Position numbers and translations under genes: made by a program. Positions 53,953-62,700 of a stretch of DNA of 64,000 bases are shown piece after piece. The stretch is from Ruegeria sp. SCSIO 43209. GTDB lineage: Bacteria; Pseudomonadota; Alphaproteobacteria; Rhodobacterales; Rhodobacteraceae. The first letter of the stretch is position 1; every line of letters starts with the position of its first letter. The notes under the pieces are model-generated. The model did not search any database and was not told the DNA's origin. It worked only from the letters and a program-made list of their open reading frames with translations. The stretch covers positions 3,063,001-3,127,000 of the forward strand of contig NZ_CP065359.1 in NCBI RefSeq assembly GCF_019904295.1, written 5' to 3'.

Positions 53953-54890
53953 ACCGGTCGCGGTTTGCGGTCCTGCGCCAGCACGACCGCAAGCGCCACC
54001 AGCGACGCGCCCAGCGCGCGGGTCCAGTTCCAGTCCTCGCCCAGCGCCATCATGATCACCATCACATAAAATGGCGCGATATTGATGTGGAATGACGCCA
54101 GGGCGACCCCCAGTTTTCCCACTGATGCTATGAAGAAAAATTGGCTCAGGCCCAGTGAGAACAGTGCGTAGAACACCAACATACCCATCTGCGCCACATC
54201 TACGGGGCGTGTAGGCATGACCTCTAGCCCCAGCAATCCGGCTAACGGTACTAGAATGGCTGCGGTCGACAATCCTCCGACCAATGTAATGGTGCTACGG
54301 CCCAACTGGCTAAGCTCGGGGAAGTCGCGCGCAGTGGCCATGCTGGCCCAACAGAACAGCGCGGTAGACACCACTGCGCACATCGCGCCCAGTCCTAATT
54401 GTGCCGGTGCCACCGCGCTGGTGGCAATCAGGCCGCCAATGATTGAAATCACCAATCCCAGCGCAAAGCTCCAGCGCAATCGCCGCGTTCCCGCCACAAG
54501 CTCCATGATCGTAGCAATCAAAGGCGCACACGAGGCGATAATGGCAACGGTAACTGGGTCGGTCAGCTTCTGCGCCACAAGGATCAGGAACATCCCCGAC
54601 CCTAGCCCCAAACCGCCGACCATGAGGGCATGGCCCCAACGGGCGCGCAATACCTGAGCCGGTCCGTCCAGAATCAGCCAGATTGGTACCATGACCAACA
54701 CCGCAAGAGACATCCGTGCTGCGAACAGGGCGATAGGTGGCCAGCTTTGCAATAGGATCTCAGCCGCCGGGAAACCCGCCGCCCACGTCAGCATCGAAGC
54801 CACCGCCAGCGTATTTCCGGTGAACGCGGTCTGTCGACCGTCAGATACAGCTATAGCGGTCCCGCGCGCGGGTTCAGGGCTCATGGCCAT
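53877..54890 (-). CDS. EamA/DMT-family transporter
   Basis: A 337-residue permease with ten transmembrane helices in two EamA repeats (first around GNTLAVASMLTWAAGFPAAEIL, second around GAMCAVVSTALFCWASMA). The end ALGASLVALAVVLAQDRKPR is normal for the family. About 22 further residues (PVQSSSTSDAISGKNWPSD...) are encoded in DNA that overlaps the DUF1285 gene on the other strand, an unusual hydrophilic tail. Two ATG codons, 54890 and 54884, could start it; neither has a strong ribosome site. Substrate unknown, typically metabolites or amino acids. Confidence 0.85.
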   Translation of the reverse strand: MAMSPEPARGTAIAVSDGRQTAFTGNTLAVASMLTWAAGFPAAEILLQSWPPIALFAARMSLAVLVMVPIWLILDGPAQVLRARWGHALMVGGLGLGSGMFLILVAQKLTDPVTVAIIASCAPLIATIMELVAGTRRLRWSFALGLVISIIGGLIATSAVAPAQLGLGAMCAVVSTALFCWASMATARDFPELSQLGRSTITLVGGLSTAAILVPLAGLLGLEVMPTRPVDVAQMGMLVFYALFSLGLSQFFFIASVGKLGVALASFHINIAPFYVMVIMMALGEDWNWTRALGASLVALAVVLAQDRKPRPVQSSSTSDAISGKNWPSDQTPNQPS

Positions 54891-55063
54891 CGTGATCAGA
54901 CCTTATTGTTGGCGCGGCCCTCGCAACGGGATACCGCTCGAGCCTGATGGTCCCTGATTCGAAAGCCTTTATCTGGCCGATTTTCGACAATCTGTCGTTT
55001 TCAGTCTCTTTCACGTGGCCGTCGTGATCGCTAGGCTCTGCAAAGTTCGACACCGGATGCCCG

Positions 55064-55819
55064 ATGCCCAGATTTGCCGCCAATCTTTCACTGCTGTTTG
55101 CAGAACTGCCCTATCTCGACCGGTTTCAAGCCGCCGCGCAGGCCGGGTTTACGGCTGTTGAAATTCTCTTCCCCTACGACCTCGCGGCCAAAGAGACCCG
55201 CCGCGCGCTGCTGTCCAGCGGGCTTGATCTGGTGCTGATCAACGCCCCGCCCCCGAATTATACCGGCGGTGAACCGGGTTACGCCGCCATGCCCGGCAGC
55301 TCTGACAGGTTTAAGTCCGATATCCGGCGCGTTCTGCGCTACGCGGATGTGCTGCGGCCAGAGATGATTCACGTTATGGCCGGATACGCTTCCGGCCCCG
55401 AGGCCCTGCGTTGTTTTGTCGAGAACCTGCAATGGGCGGCAGATCTTGCGCCGGCACAGCGGTTTACAATCGAACCGCTCAACCCCGTATCGCAACCCGG
55501 TTACTTCCTGAACAATTATGATCTGGCCGCCGAAGTGCTGGACCGCGTCGACCGCGCAAATGTCGGCCTACAATATGACAGTTTTCATGCGCAGATGATC
55601 CACGGCGACGCGCTGGCGATTTGGCACCGTTTTCAGCCCCGTATTGTCCATGCACAGATCGGGGCTGCGCCGGATCGCTCGGAACCCGGGCTGGGTACAA
55701 TGGACTTTGCCGCGTTGTTTGCTGCGATGGACCAGTCGGATTACAGCGGCTGGGTCAGCGCCGAATACAACTCCTCAACTCGGCGGACTGAGGACTCACT
55801 GGCTTGGCTACAGTATTAA
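55064..55819 (+). CDS. Hydroxypyruvate isomerase-like TIM-barrel protein (Hyi/OtnI family)
   Basis: A 251-residue xylose-isomerase-like TIM barrel. Family motifs are MPRFAANLSLLFAELPYLDRFQAAAQAGFTAVEILFPYD, FTIEPLNPVSQPGYFLNNYD with the catalytic Glu, VGLQYDSFHAQMIHGD with metal ligands, and the C-terminal WVSAEYNSSTRRTEDSLAWL with the second Glu. Members convert hydroxypyruvate to tartronate semialdehyde or 2-oxo-tetronate to 3-oxo-tetronate. No gcl, glxR or otn gene is adjacent, so the precise substrate stays open. Confidence 0.87.
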   Translation: MPRFAANLSLLFAELPYLDRFQAAAQAGFTAVEILFPYDLAAKETRRALLSSGLDLVLINAPPPNYTGGEPGYAAMPGSSDRFKSDIRRVLRYADVLRPEMIHVMAGYASGPEALRCFVENLQWAADLAPAQRFTIEPLNPVSQPGYFLNNYDLAAEVLDRVDRANVGLQYDSFHAQMIHGDALAIWHRFQPRIVHAQIGAAPDRSEPGLGTMDFAALFAAMDQSDYSGWVSAEYNSSTRRTEDSLAWLQY

Positions 55820-55892
55820 ACCCTGCATGAACGCTGGATTTTCAGACTGAAATGGCGCAATTGAGGGCATCGACACGCCAAGGATGCCTCGC

Positions 55893-56123
55893 ATGATATC
55901 TGCCCGCTATGCCAATGCCCTGTTCGCCTTGATCATGTCCGGCCTGATGTCCTGCGTCGTCACCGGCATAGCCACGCTCAAAGCTATCGGCTTCAGCCCT
56001 TCAACACTCGGAGACTGGATGGCCTCTTGGGCCTTTTGCTGGCCTATCGCCTTTACCGTCATCCTGACGCTGGGCCCTTTCGTAAAACGCCTGATCGCCC
56101 GCCTGGTCAGGCCAGAAGCCTGA
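55893..56123 (+). CDS. DUF2798 family small membrane protein
   Basis: A 76-residue protein with two transmembrane helices (ALFALIMSGLMSCVVTGIATLKAIG and MASWAFCWPIAFTVILTLGPFV) and a short basic C-terminus. This two-helix layout with a W.....W.P loop is typical of DUF2798. The ATG at 55893 has AAGGA eight bases upstream; the ATG at 55884 is too close to it. Function is unknown. It ends 46 bases from the convergent polA stop. Confidence 0.75.
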   Translation: MISARYANALFALIMSGLMSCVVTGIATLKAIGFSPSTLGDWMASWAFCWPIAFTVILTLGPFVKRLIARLVRPEA

Positions 56124-56168
56124 CCCGCTGCAAAGAGGGCCCGCAGGGCTTGATGAGCAGCGCCGCCC

Positions 56169-58970
56169 CTAATGGGCCTCGGCCCAGTTCGCGCCTTGTC
56201 CGGCATCCGCGACCAGCTTAATATCCAGCTTCACTGCCGGATCTGCTGCCCCTTCCATCACCGCGCGCGCGACCGAAATGGTTTGATCCACAGCCTCTTC
56301 AGCCACTTCGAACAGCAACTCGTCATGCACCTGCAACAGCATCTTGGCGGGCAAGCCGTTGATCGCATCCGGCATCCTCACCATCGCGCGCCGGATCACA
56401 TCTGCTGCCGTCCCTTGGATCGGAGCATTGATCGCAGCACGACGCGAGAACCCGGCATGCGGCCCCTTGGCATTGATCTCGGGTGTATGGATTTTCCGGC
56501 CGAACAGGGTCTGGACATAGCCATTCTCTTTGGCAAACGCGATCGTGTCGTCCATATAGCGCCGGATGCCGGGGAAACGTTCGAAATAGCGATCGATGAA
56601 ACCCTGCGCATCCGCCCGGGGAATGCGCAGATTGCGCGCCAGCCCAAAGCCCGAAATGCCGTAGATCACACCAAAGTTGATCGCCTTGGCCTGACGACGG
56701 ATATCCGGCGTCATCTCGTCCAACGGTACATCAAACATCTCGGACGCCGTCATTGCGTGAATGTCCAAACCATCCGCAAACGCCTGTTTCAGGGTCGGAA
56801 TATCGGCGATATGGGCCAGAATCCGTAGCTCAATCTGGCTGTAATCAAGGCTGACCAGCACATTGCCCGGCTCGGCAATGAACGCCTCACGTATGCGCCG
56901 ACCTTCCTCAGTCCGCACCGGAATGTTTTGCAGGTTCGGATCGGTCGAGGCCAAACGGCCCGTATTCGCCCCCGTAATCGAATATGACGTATGCACCCGG
57001 CCCGTATCAGGATTGATATGGGTCTGCAGCGCGTCCGTATAGGTCGATTTCAGCTTGGAGAGTTGCCGCCAGTCCAGCACCCGGCGCGGCAGTTCATGTT
57101 CCGTTGCAAGGTCCTCAAGAATGTCCGCTCCGGTCGAGTACTTACCGGTCTTGCCCTTCTTGCCGCCCTCAAGCCCCATTTTGTCGAACAGGATTTCACC
57201 CAGTTGTGCTGGCGAACCGACGTTAAAGTTCTCACCCGCCAATTCGTGGATTTCAGCCTCTAATCCGGCCATTTTCTGCGCAAATGCATTTGACATTCGG
57301 CTGAGAACATCGCGATCGACCTTGATGCCATGCATCTCCATTTCTTTGAGGACCGGCACCAATGGACGTTCAAGTGTTTCATACACCGTCGTCACCTGCA
57401 CCTGATGCAACTGCGGCTTGAACAATTTCCACAGGCGAAGGGTGATGTCCGCATCCTCGGCAGCGTAGGCCGTGGCCTCGTCAATCGGCACCTTGTCGAA
57501 AGTGATTGCAGACTTGCCCGAGCCAAGCAGAGGTTTGATGGGAATCGGCGTATGGCTCAGATAGCGTTCAGATAGCGTATCCATGCCATGCCCATGCTCA
57601 CCGCCATGCATGGCGTAGGACATCAGCATCGTGTCGTCGATGGGGGCAACGTCGACGCCATATCGATTAAAGATCTTGGCATCGTATTTCATGTTCTGTC
57701 CGATCTTCAGGATCGACGGATCCTCAAACATCGGTTTCAGCAAGTTTAGAGCCTCATCCAGCGGCATCTGTCCATCGGCCAGCGCATCCGATCCGAACAG
57801 ATCATCGGTCGCGCTTTCACGGTGAGTCAACGGGATGTAACAAGCCTCACCCGCCTCGACACATAGCGAAATCCCGACCAAATCGGCGATCATCTCATTC
57901 AGGCCAGTGGTCTCGGTATCCACCGCAACCCAGCCGCGCTCGTATGCCTGATCGATCCTTTTCTGCAATGCCGCAGCATCGCGCACGCATTCGTATTTCG
58001 ATGCATCAAATGGGACGTCTTCGGCCTGTGACTCCGCCTCAGGCGTGGATATCTCGGGGATGACGGGGGACTCAACGCCCAGCTTGTCAGCAATGCGTTT
58101 GGTGAGCGTCCGAAATTCCATCTCTGCTAGAAACTTCATCAAAGTCTCAGCATCGGGATCCTTCACCTCAAGGTCATCCAGAGTGAAATCCAACGGTGTG
58201 TTTTCATCCAATTGCACAAGTTTCTTCGAAAGCTCGATCTGGTCGCGCTTTTCGATCAGAGTCTGGCGGCGCTTGGGCTGTTTGATCTCTTCAGCGCGAT
58301 CCAGCAGGGTTTCCAGATCGCCATATTCATTGATCAACAGCGCCGCCGTCTTCACACCAATGCCCGGAGCGCCCGGTACGTTATCCACCGAATCCCCGGC
58401 CAAAGCCTGCACATCGACAACCCGCTCGGGCCCGACGCCGAACTTCTCAACCACCCCGTCGCGATCGACGCGCTTGTTCTTCATCGCATCCAGCATCTCG
58501 ACACCGCCGCCCACAAGCTGCATCAGGTCTTTGTCAGAACTGACAATGGTCACCCGCCCACCGGCCTCACGTGCCTGAACGGCGAGGGTCGCGATGATGT
58601 CGTCGGCTTCATAGCCTTCAAGTTCTTTGCAGGCGATGTTGAACGCCTTGGTGGCTTCGCGAGTCAGCGGCATTTGCGGGCGCAAATCCTCGGGCATCGC
58701 TTCACGGTTGGCCTTGTAGAGATCATACAGGTCATTACGGAACGTATGCGAGCCCTTGTCGAAGATCACCGCAACATGGGTCGGCGCATCCGGCCCGGCG
58801 TTCCCTTCGACATATTTCTGCAGCATGTTGCAAAAGCCCGACACGGCCCCAATTGGTAGCCCATCCGATTTCCGCGTCAACGGCGGTAAAGCGTGATAGG
58901 CGCGGAAGATAAAGGCTGATCCATCAATCAGATGCAGATGGCAGCCTTTTCCGAATTGGGTGGTGGTCAT
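56169..58970 (-). CDS. polA: DNA polymerase I
   Basis: A 933-residue replication and repair polymerase. The N-terminal 5' nuclease domain (about 1-290) includes HLIDGSAFIFRAYHALPPL, FDKGSHTFRNDLYDLYKANR and the helix-hairpin-helix VPGAPGIGVKTAALLINEYG. The middle 3'-5' exonuclease keeps its acidic motif in AVDTETTGLNEMIADLVG, so proofreading should be active. The polymerase domain has DPNLQNIPVRTEEGRRIREAF, LVSLDYSQIELRILAHI (motif A), RRQAKAINFGVIYGISGFGLA (motif B) and LLQVHDELLFEV (motif C). The ATG at 58970 has GGAG upstream; a 21-residue extension is unlikely. It follows the yrbL-like gene by 104 bases. Confidence 0.96.
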   Translation of the reverse strand: MTTTQFGKGCHLHLIDGSAFIFRAYHALPPLTRKSDGLPIGAVSGFCNMLQKYVEGNAGPDAPTHVAVIFDKGSHTFRNDLYDLYKANREAMPEDLRPQMPLTREATKAFNIACKELEGYEADDIIATLAVQAREAGGRVTIVSSDKDLMQLVGGGVEMLDAMKNKRVDRDGVVEKFGVGPERVVDVQALAGDSVDNVPGAPGIGVKTAALLINEYGDLETLLDRAEEIKQPKRRQTLIEKRDQIELSKKLVQLDENTPLDFTLDDLEVKDPDAETLMKFLAEMEFRTLTKRIADKLGVESPVIPEISTPEAESQAEDVPFDASKYECVRDAAALQKRIDQAYERGWVAVDTETTGLNEMIADLVGISLCVEAGEACYIPLTHRESATDDLFGSDALADGQMPLDEALNLLKPMFEDPSILKIGQNMKYDAKIFNRYGVDVAPIDDTMLMSYAMHGGEHGHGMDTLSERYLSHTPIPIKPLLGSGKSAITFDKVPIDEATAYAAEDADITLRLWKLFKPQLHQVQVTTVYETLERPLVPVLKEMEMHGIKVDRDVLSRMSNAFAQKMAGLEAEIHELAGENFNVGSPAQLGEILFDKMGLEGGKKGKTGKYSTGADILEDLATEHELPRRVLDWRQLSKLKSTYTDALQTHINPDTGRVHTSYSITGANTGRLASTDPNLQNIPVRTEEGRRIREAFIAEPGNVLVSLDYSQIELRILAHIADIPTLKQAFADGLDIHAMTASEMFDVPLDEMTPDIRRQAKAINFGVIYGISGFGLARNLRIPRADAQGFIDRYFERFPGIRRYMDDTIAFAKENGYVQTLFGRKIHTPEINAKGPHAGFSRRAAINAPIQGTAADVIRRAMVRMPDAINGLPAKMLLQVHDELLFEVAEEAVDQTISVARAVMEGAADPAVKLDIKLVADAGQGANWAEAH

Positions 58971-59074
58971 ATGAGGCTCCTGCGCTGGGTTGCGCCAAGT
59001 TGTACAGAAGGGCTGCACGAAAGACGAGGCCACCTGGCCAATTCGTTGCGACCTAATTTGCCCGTGGTCTGGCC

Positions 59075-59737
59075 TTAGCTATTCGAAAAAGTGCGCTTAT
59101 CCGCATTCCAAGCCAAGCCTGCTTTTTGCGCGATCAACGAGAACTGTTTGTTCAGCGAGCGATCATTCAGACGTTGGGACAGGCTGCGCAGTGGGATGAG
59201 GTTCCGCTCACCATATCCATCGATCAGGAAACAGGCTGGGCCCGCCCCCCGCGTTCCATAGACGATGTTCGAGCTTTTGACGTCGCGCGCGACGATGTGA
59301 AGGTCAAACATCTGCGCAACGAATGCATTCAACGCTTCCAAAACCGGGGCGTCCAATCCACTGCGGCAGACTTCATAAAGCTTGGGTGCAAGCCCGCCAT
59401 CAAGGCCAGAAATGCGCTCAACCACAACCCCCGCCCCATGCGTCGTCTGAACCACGCCCAACATCCTGGACAGGGGTGAACGCTCAATTTCCGTCCCGAG
59501 TTTCAGCGATACCCGCAGCTCGCATTCCAGCTCTTTTAGCGTGCTGCGATACTGCGCCTCGGGGAACAGTTTCCATGCCAGTCGCTTGCCAAGCCTGTGC
59601 GAGACACGATCTTGGGACCGGGTAAAAACTTTGATCAGAAGGTCAGGATGACCGGGAAAGTCATAGACACTGCGCACAGTCCCGTTCGCGATTGGCTGGC
59701 TGTCGGAAAGGTCAATCGTTTTGGCTGTGAACAGCAT
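59075..59737 (-). CDS. YrbL-like protein-kinase-fold protein
   Basis: A 220-residue protein of the PhoP regulatory network YrbL family. It begins LSDSQPIANGTVRSVYDFPGHPDLLIKVF, a degenerate ATP-binding loop with the Lys of a kinase N-lobe. VVVERISGLDGGLAPKL is the hinge region. IVARDVKSSNIVYG resembles the catalytic loop (D..xxN), followed by FLIDGYGERN in place of DFG. Kinase activity has not been shown for the family to my knowledge, and no target can be inferred. It is 44 bases after the zf-CHCC gene on the same strand and precedes polA; possible cotranscription of the three. Confidence 0.8.
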   Translation of the reverse strand: MLFTAKTIDLSDSQPIANGTVRSVYDFPGHPDLLIKVFTRSQDRVSHRLGKRLAWKLFPEAQYRSTLKELECELRVSLKLGTEIERSPLSRMLGVVQTTHGAGVVVERISGLDGGLAPKLYEVCRSGLDAPVLEALNAFVAQMFDLHIVARDVKSSNIVYGTRGAGPACFLIDGYGERNLIPLRSLSQRLNDRSLNKQFSLIAQKAGLAWNADKRTFSNS

Positions 59738-59781
59738 TATCCATCCTCGCCAGTTACGACCGCCTGCCGTCCTGATCGCCC

Positions 59782-59967
59782 TTACGCGTCCTGACCAGAG
59801 TCCTCACCACGCAGCACGTATTTGCAATCGCAATAGGGGCACTCGACCCAACCAGTGTCTTCGGGAATCTGCAGCCAGACGCGCGGATGACCCAGCGCAC
59901 CCTCGCCACCATCGCAGGCGACGCGGGTATTTTCGACAATCTTGGTTTCCGGCGCTTCGATGGTCAC
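59782..59967 (-). CDS. zf-CHCC small zinc-binding protein
   Basis: A 61-residue protein of the zf-CHCC family, the same fold as mitochondrial complex I subunit NDUFS6. The signature is VACDGGEGALGHPRVWLQI and VECPYCDCKYVL, supplying Cys, His, Cys and Cys ligands for zinc. I favour the GTG at 59967, with AAGGA nine bases upstream and a length typical of alphaproteobacterial members. An ATG at 60006 has no ribosome site and adds 13 residues of no resemblance. A role in complex I assembly is known for the eukaryotic relative and only inferred here. Confidence 0.85.
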   Translation of the reverse strand: MTIEAPETKIVENTRVACDGGEGALGHPRVWLQIPEDTGWVECPYCDCKYVLRGEDSGQDA

Positions 59968-60054
59968 GGCTGGCGATCCTTCTTTGGTTGTCGGCCTCGC
60001 GGGCATGTATTAGGTGCGTTTATGGGCGATGAGCAAACCGGGGGCAAGGGCCAC

Positions 60055-61047
60055 ATGTCCGATGCGGCAATCACAATCAGATCACTGCGCAAGACCTATC
60101 GCGGCGGCAAGGGCCAGCCCGAGAAACAGGCTTTGAAAGGGATCGACCTGACGGTACCGCAGGGGTCCGTTTTCGGTCTGCTTGGCCCGAATGGAGCCGG
60201 CAAATCCACCCTGATCAACATTCTGGCGGGGCTGGTGGTCAAAACGTCTGGCAGCGTCTCGATCTGGGGCTTCGACCAGGATCAAAACCCGCGCCAATCC
60301 CGCGCCGCCATCGGCGTGATGCCTCAGGAATTGAACCTTGATCCGTTCTTTACACCTCGAGGCGCATTAGAAGTTCAGGCCGGGCTGTACGGTGTTCCCA
60401 AGTCTGATCGGCGAAGCGATGAGATCCTCGACCTCGTTGGCCTTGCCGACAAGGCCGAGGCCTATGCGCGCACGCTCTCGGGCGGAATGCGGCGGCGTCT
60501 GCTGCTGGCCAAAGCGCTGGTGCACCATCCCAAGATTCTGGTGCTCGACGAACCCACGGCGGGTGTGGATATTGAACTGCGACAGATGCTTTGGGCCAAT
60601 GTGCGCAAGCTGAACGAACAGGGCATGACCATCATCCTGACCACGCACTATCTGGAAGAAGCGCAAGAGATGTGTGACGAGATCGCCATTATCAATCACG
60701 GCGAAAAGATCGCACAAGACAGCACGGCCAATCTGCTGGGCCGCATGGACAGCCGAACCATGGTGATCGTGCCGGATAGCCCCATACAGACTCTGCCTGT
60801 AGCGGATAACGTGATTGCAGCGCAACGTGAGAACGGCGACCTTGTGCTGCAATACCACAGCAACCTAACTACAGCCGAGCAGGTGCTGGAATCTGTACGT
60901 CAGGCCGATATTCGCATCCAGGACGTCCGCACTGAAGAAGCTGATCTTGAGGATGTGTTCCTTGCGTTGACCTCCAGTCGGGTCGACGACGCAACTGTCA
61001 ACGACCCGAACCAACCACATCGGGGGATGCACCGCGTCAAGCTTTAG
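60055..61047 (+). CDS. ABC transporter ATP-binding protein (ABC-2/DrrA-like) without adjacent permease
   Basis: A 330-residue ATPase. Walker A is GLLGPNGAGKSTLINIL, the signature is LSGGMRRRLLLAKALVHHP, Walker B is ILVLDEPTAGVDIELR and the switch region is IILTTHYLEEAQEMCDEIAI. The DrrA-like C-terminal extension runs from about 225 to 330. ABC-2 exporters of this type normally have the permease gene directly downstream; here a convergent gene overlaps its end. ATG at 60055 has AAGGG four bases upstream; ATG at 60022 is the alternative. Role in lipid or drug export is possible, but the partner must lie elsewhere. Confidence 0.88.
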   Translation: MSDAAITIRSLRKTYRGGKGQPEKQALKGIDLTVPQGSVFGLLGPNGAGKSTLINILAGLVVKTSGSVSIWGFDQDQNPRQSRAAIGVMPQELNLDPFFTPRGALEVQAGLYGVPKSDRRSDEILDLVGLADKAEAYARTLSGGMRRRLLLAKALVHHPKILVLDEPTAGVDIELRQMLWANVRKLNEQGMTIILTTHYLEEAQEMCDEIAIINHGEKIAQDSTANLLGRMDSRTMVIVPDSPIQTLPVADNVIAAQRENGDLVLQYHSNLTTAEQVLESVRQADIRIQDVRTEEADLEDVFLALTSSRVDDATVNDPNQPHRGMHRVKL

Positions 61048-61511
61048 ACACGATCGATCCGTGCGTGATAACAGTTGTTCAGAGCAGATCGGATGTGGAT
61101 GTAAGCGACATCAGCGCGGGAGAAGATTTTTTCAGCCGCCTCATGCAACTGCGCCTGTGGGGTGATGATCCCGGTTCCATAGACAATTCGGTCGTCCGGA
61201 CCATACCCTTTGATCAGGTAGTTGGGCGAGTCGGTCAACGCCTCGGGCAGCACATCCTCACTTTCATAGCGTGCGCAGGGGTCGGCACAAAGGAAGATCG
61301 GTCCAGTCTCTGCATAAGGCTGCGTTTCCGGGAAGGGTCGGTGCGCCAACACCAGCATCTCTTTGCCTTCCGGTATGTATTTCAAACAATGACGGCATGG
61401 GTTGCCCGCCCCATTGGAAATCGCACGCTCTGGTGGGTTTCCATATCCATCCGGCGCACCGGCGCGATATGCCTGAACCTGCTGTGTTGGTAGGGCTGAA
61501 ATTCCGTGCAT
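61044..61511 (-). CDS. DUF1203 domain protein
   Basis: A 155-residue cytoplasmic protein of the DUF1203 family. Typical parts are NPCRHCLKYIPEGKEMLVLAHRPFP, GPIFLCADPCARYE and YLIKGYGPDDRIVYGTG. Four cysteines sit in two pairs (CRHC, CADPC), suggesting possible metal or redox chemistry, although this is not established. It overlaps the ABC ATPase stop by four bases and stands alone on its strand, with no functional clue from neighbours. Confidence 0.82.
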   Translation of the reverse strand: MHGISALPTQQVQAYRAGAPDGYGNPPERAISNGAGNPCRHCLKYIPEGKEMLVLAHRPFPETQPYAETGPIFLCADPCARYESEDVLPEALTDSPNYLIKGYGPDDRIVYGTGIITPQAQLHEAAEKIFSRADVAYIHIRSALNNCYHARIDRV

Positions 61512-61707
61512 GATGTTTCTCCTTGATTTGAGATGATCATGGCAATCGCTTGTTTTGGACTCGACCCGTTTCCTGCGTATTGCAAAATCTGCAACCCTGC
61601 CTGCAAAAGAATGTTAGCGGTAAAATAAGGGCTACCCGTCAGACCAATTTGGGTCTAAGCAAACATCAAACACCCCAAACGATCCATCTATGATTGAGGC
61701 TTTTGTC

Positions 61708-62646
61708 ATGAGCGCTCAGAACTCCACCCTTCGTGGGCTTGCCTTTGCGTTCTTAGGCTTTGCCGTCTTCGCGACGCATGACGTGCTGATCAAGGTGCTG
61801 GGTGGCACCTATTCGGTTTTGCAGATCATCTTCTTTGCGACGCTGTTTTCCTTTGTCCCTATGGCAGTAACAATTCTAGCCGATCGGACCACTGGGAATT
61901 TCCTGCCGCGGCATCCGTGGTTGGTGCTGTTGCGATCAGCGACGATGATCATGGCCATGTCTTGTGCCTTCTACGCTTTTTCGGTGCTGCCGCTGGCCGA
62001 AGTCTATTCCCTGCTATTTTCCTTTCCGCTGATCGTAACTGTTCTGTCGATTCCGATTCTGGGTGAGGTGGTCCGTGCCCAAAGGTGGGCGGCCGTGGGC
62101 GTCGGCCTGATCGGCGTCCTGATCGTCCTGCGCCCTGGCGCGACCGAAATCACCCTGGGCCATTTAGCGGCCTTGGCAGCAGCCTTCTGCAGCGCATTTG
62201 CTTCGGTTCTTGTCCGCAAAATCGGGAATGAAGAACGCTCTGCCGTCCTGATCCTTTATCCTATGCTGCTGGCCATCGCCGTCATGAGCGTCGCCCAACC
62301 GGCAGTTTATCAACCACCAACATTGCTGCATCTGGCGATGATGGCGTTTGTCGGGGTGTTCTCGGTAATCGCACAGCACCTGATCATCCTTGCTTATCGC
62401 GCCGCCCCCGCCGGCGTCATTGCCCCTAGTCAATACAGCCAGATCATCTGGGCCACGATCTTCGGCGTGATTTTCTTTGGCGAGCACCCGGATATCTGGG
62501 TCGCCGTTGGCGCAAGTATCATCATCGCATCAGGTGTTTTCGTGGTTTGGCGAGAGAGCCGATCAAACACTACCTCTGCTAATACGCCTGTGCTGCGCGT
62601 CAGGTCGCCCCGGTCAGATACTGGAGCGACGAGGCCCGGAGAATAA
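61708..62646 (+). CDS. EamA/DMT-family transporter
   Basis: A 312-residue permease with ten predicted helices in two EamA repeats (TLRGLAFAFLGFAVFATHDVLIKVLGG, then HLAALAAAFCSAFASVLVRKIG). PLAEVYSLLFSFPLIVTVLSIPILGE is a family-typical stretch. Twenty or so hydrophilic residues form the C-terminus. I place the start at the ATG at 61708, with TTGAGG eight bases upstream; 61690 is an alternative. It differs clearly from the other EamA gene at 54 kb. Substrate unknown. Confidence 0.86.
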   Translation: MSAQNSTLRGLAFAFLGFAVFATHDVLIKVLGGTYSVLQIIFFATLFSFVPMAVTILADRTTGNFLPRHPWLVLLRSATMIMAMSCAFYAFSVLPLAEVYSLLFSFPLIVTVLSIPILGEVVRAQRWAAVGVGLIGVLIVLRPGATEITLGHLAALAAAFCSAFASVLVRKIGNEERSAVLILYPMLLAIAVMSVAQPAVYQPPTLLHLAMMAFVGVFSVIAQHLIILAYRAAPAGVIAPSQYSQIIWATIFGVIFFGEHPDIWVAVGASIIIASGVFVVWRESRSNTTSANTPVLRVRSPRSDTGATRPGE

Positions 62647-62650
62647 GAAA

Positions 62651-62672
62651 CGGCGCGCATTGCAGCGCGCCG
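62651..62672 (-). terminator. Terminator hairpin between converging EamA and formaldehyde dehydrogenase genes
   Basis: CGGCGCGC (62651-62658) and GCGCGCCG (62665-62672) make a perfect 8-bp stem with a 6-nt loop. On the minus strand it is followed by TTTCTTATTC, a moderate T-rich tail, so it mainly serves the adh gene on that strand. On the plus strand it lies four bases past the EamA stop but lacks a T-run. Confidence 0.65.
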
Positions 62673-62700
62673 TGCAATCCATTTCAGCCCTTATTGAGCC

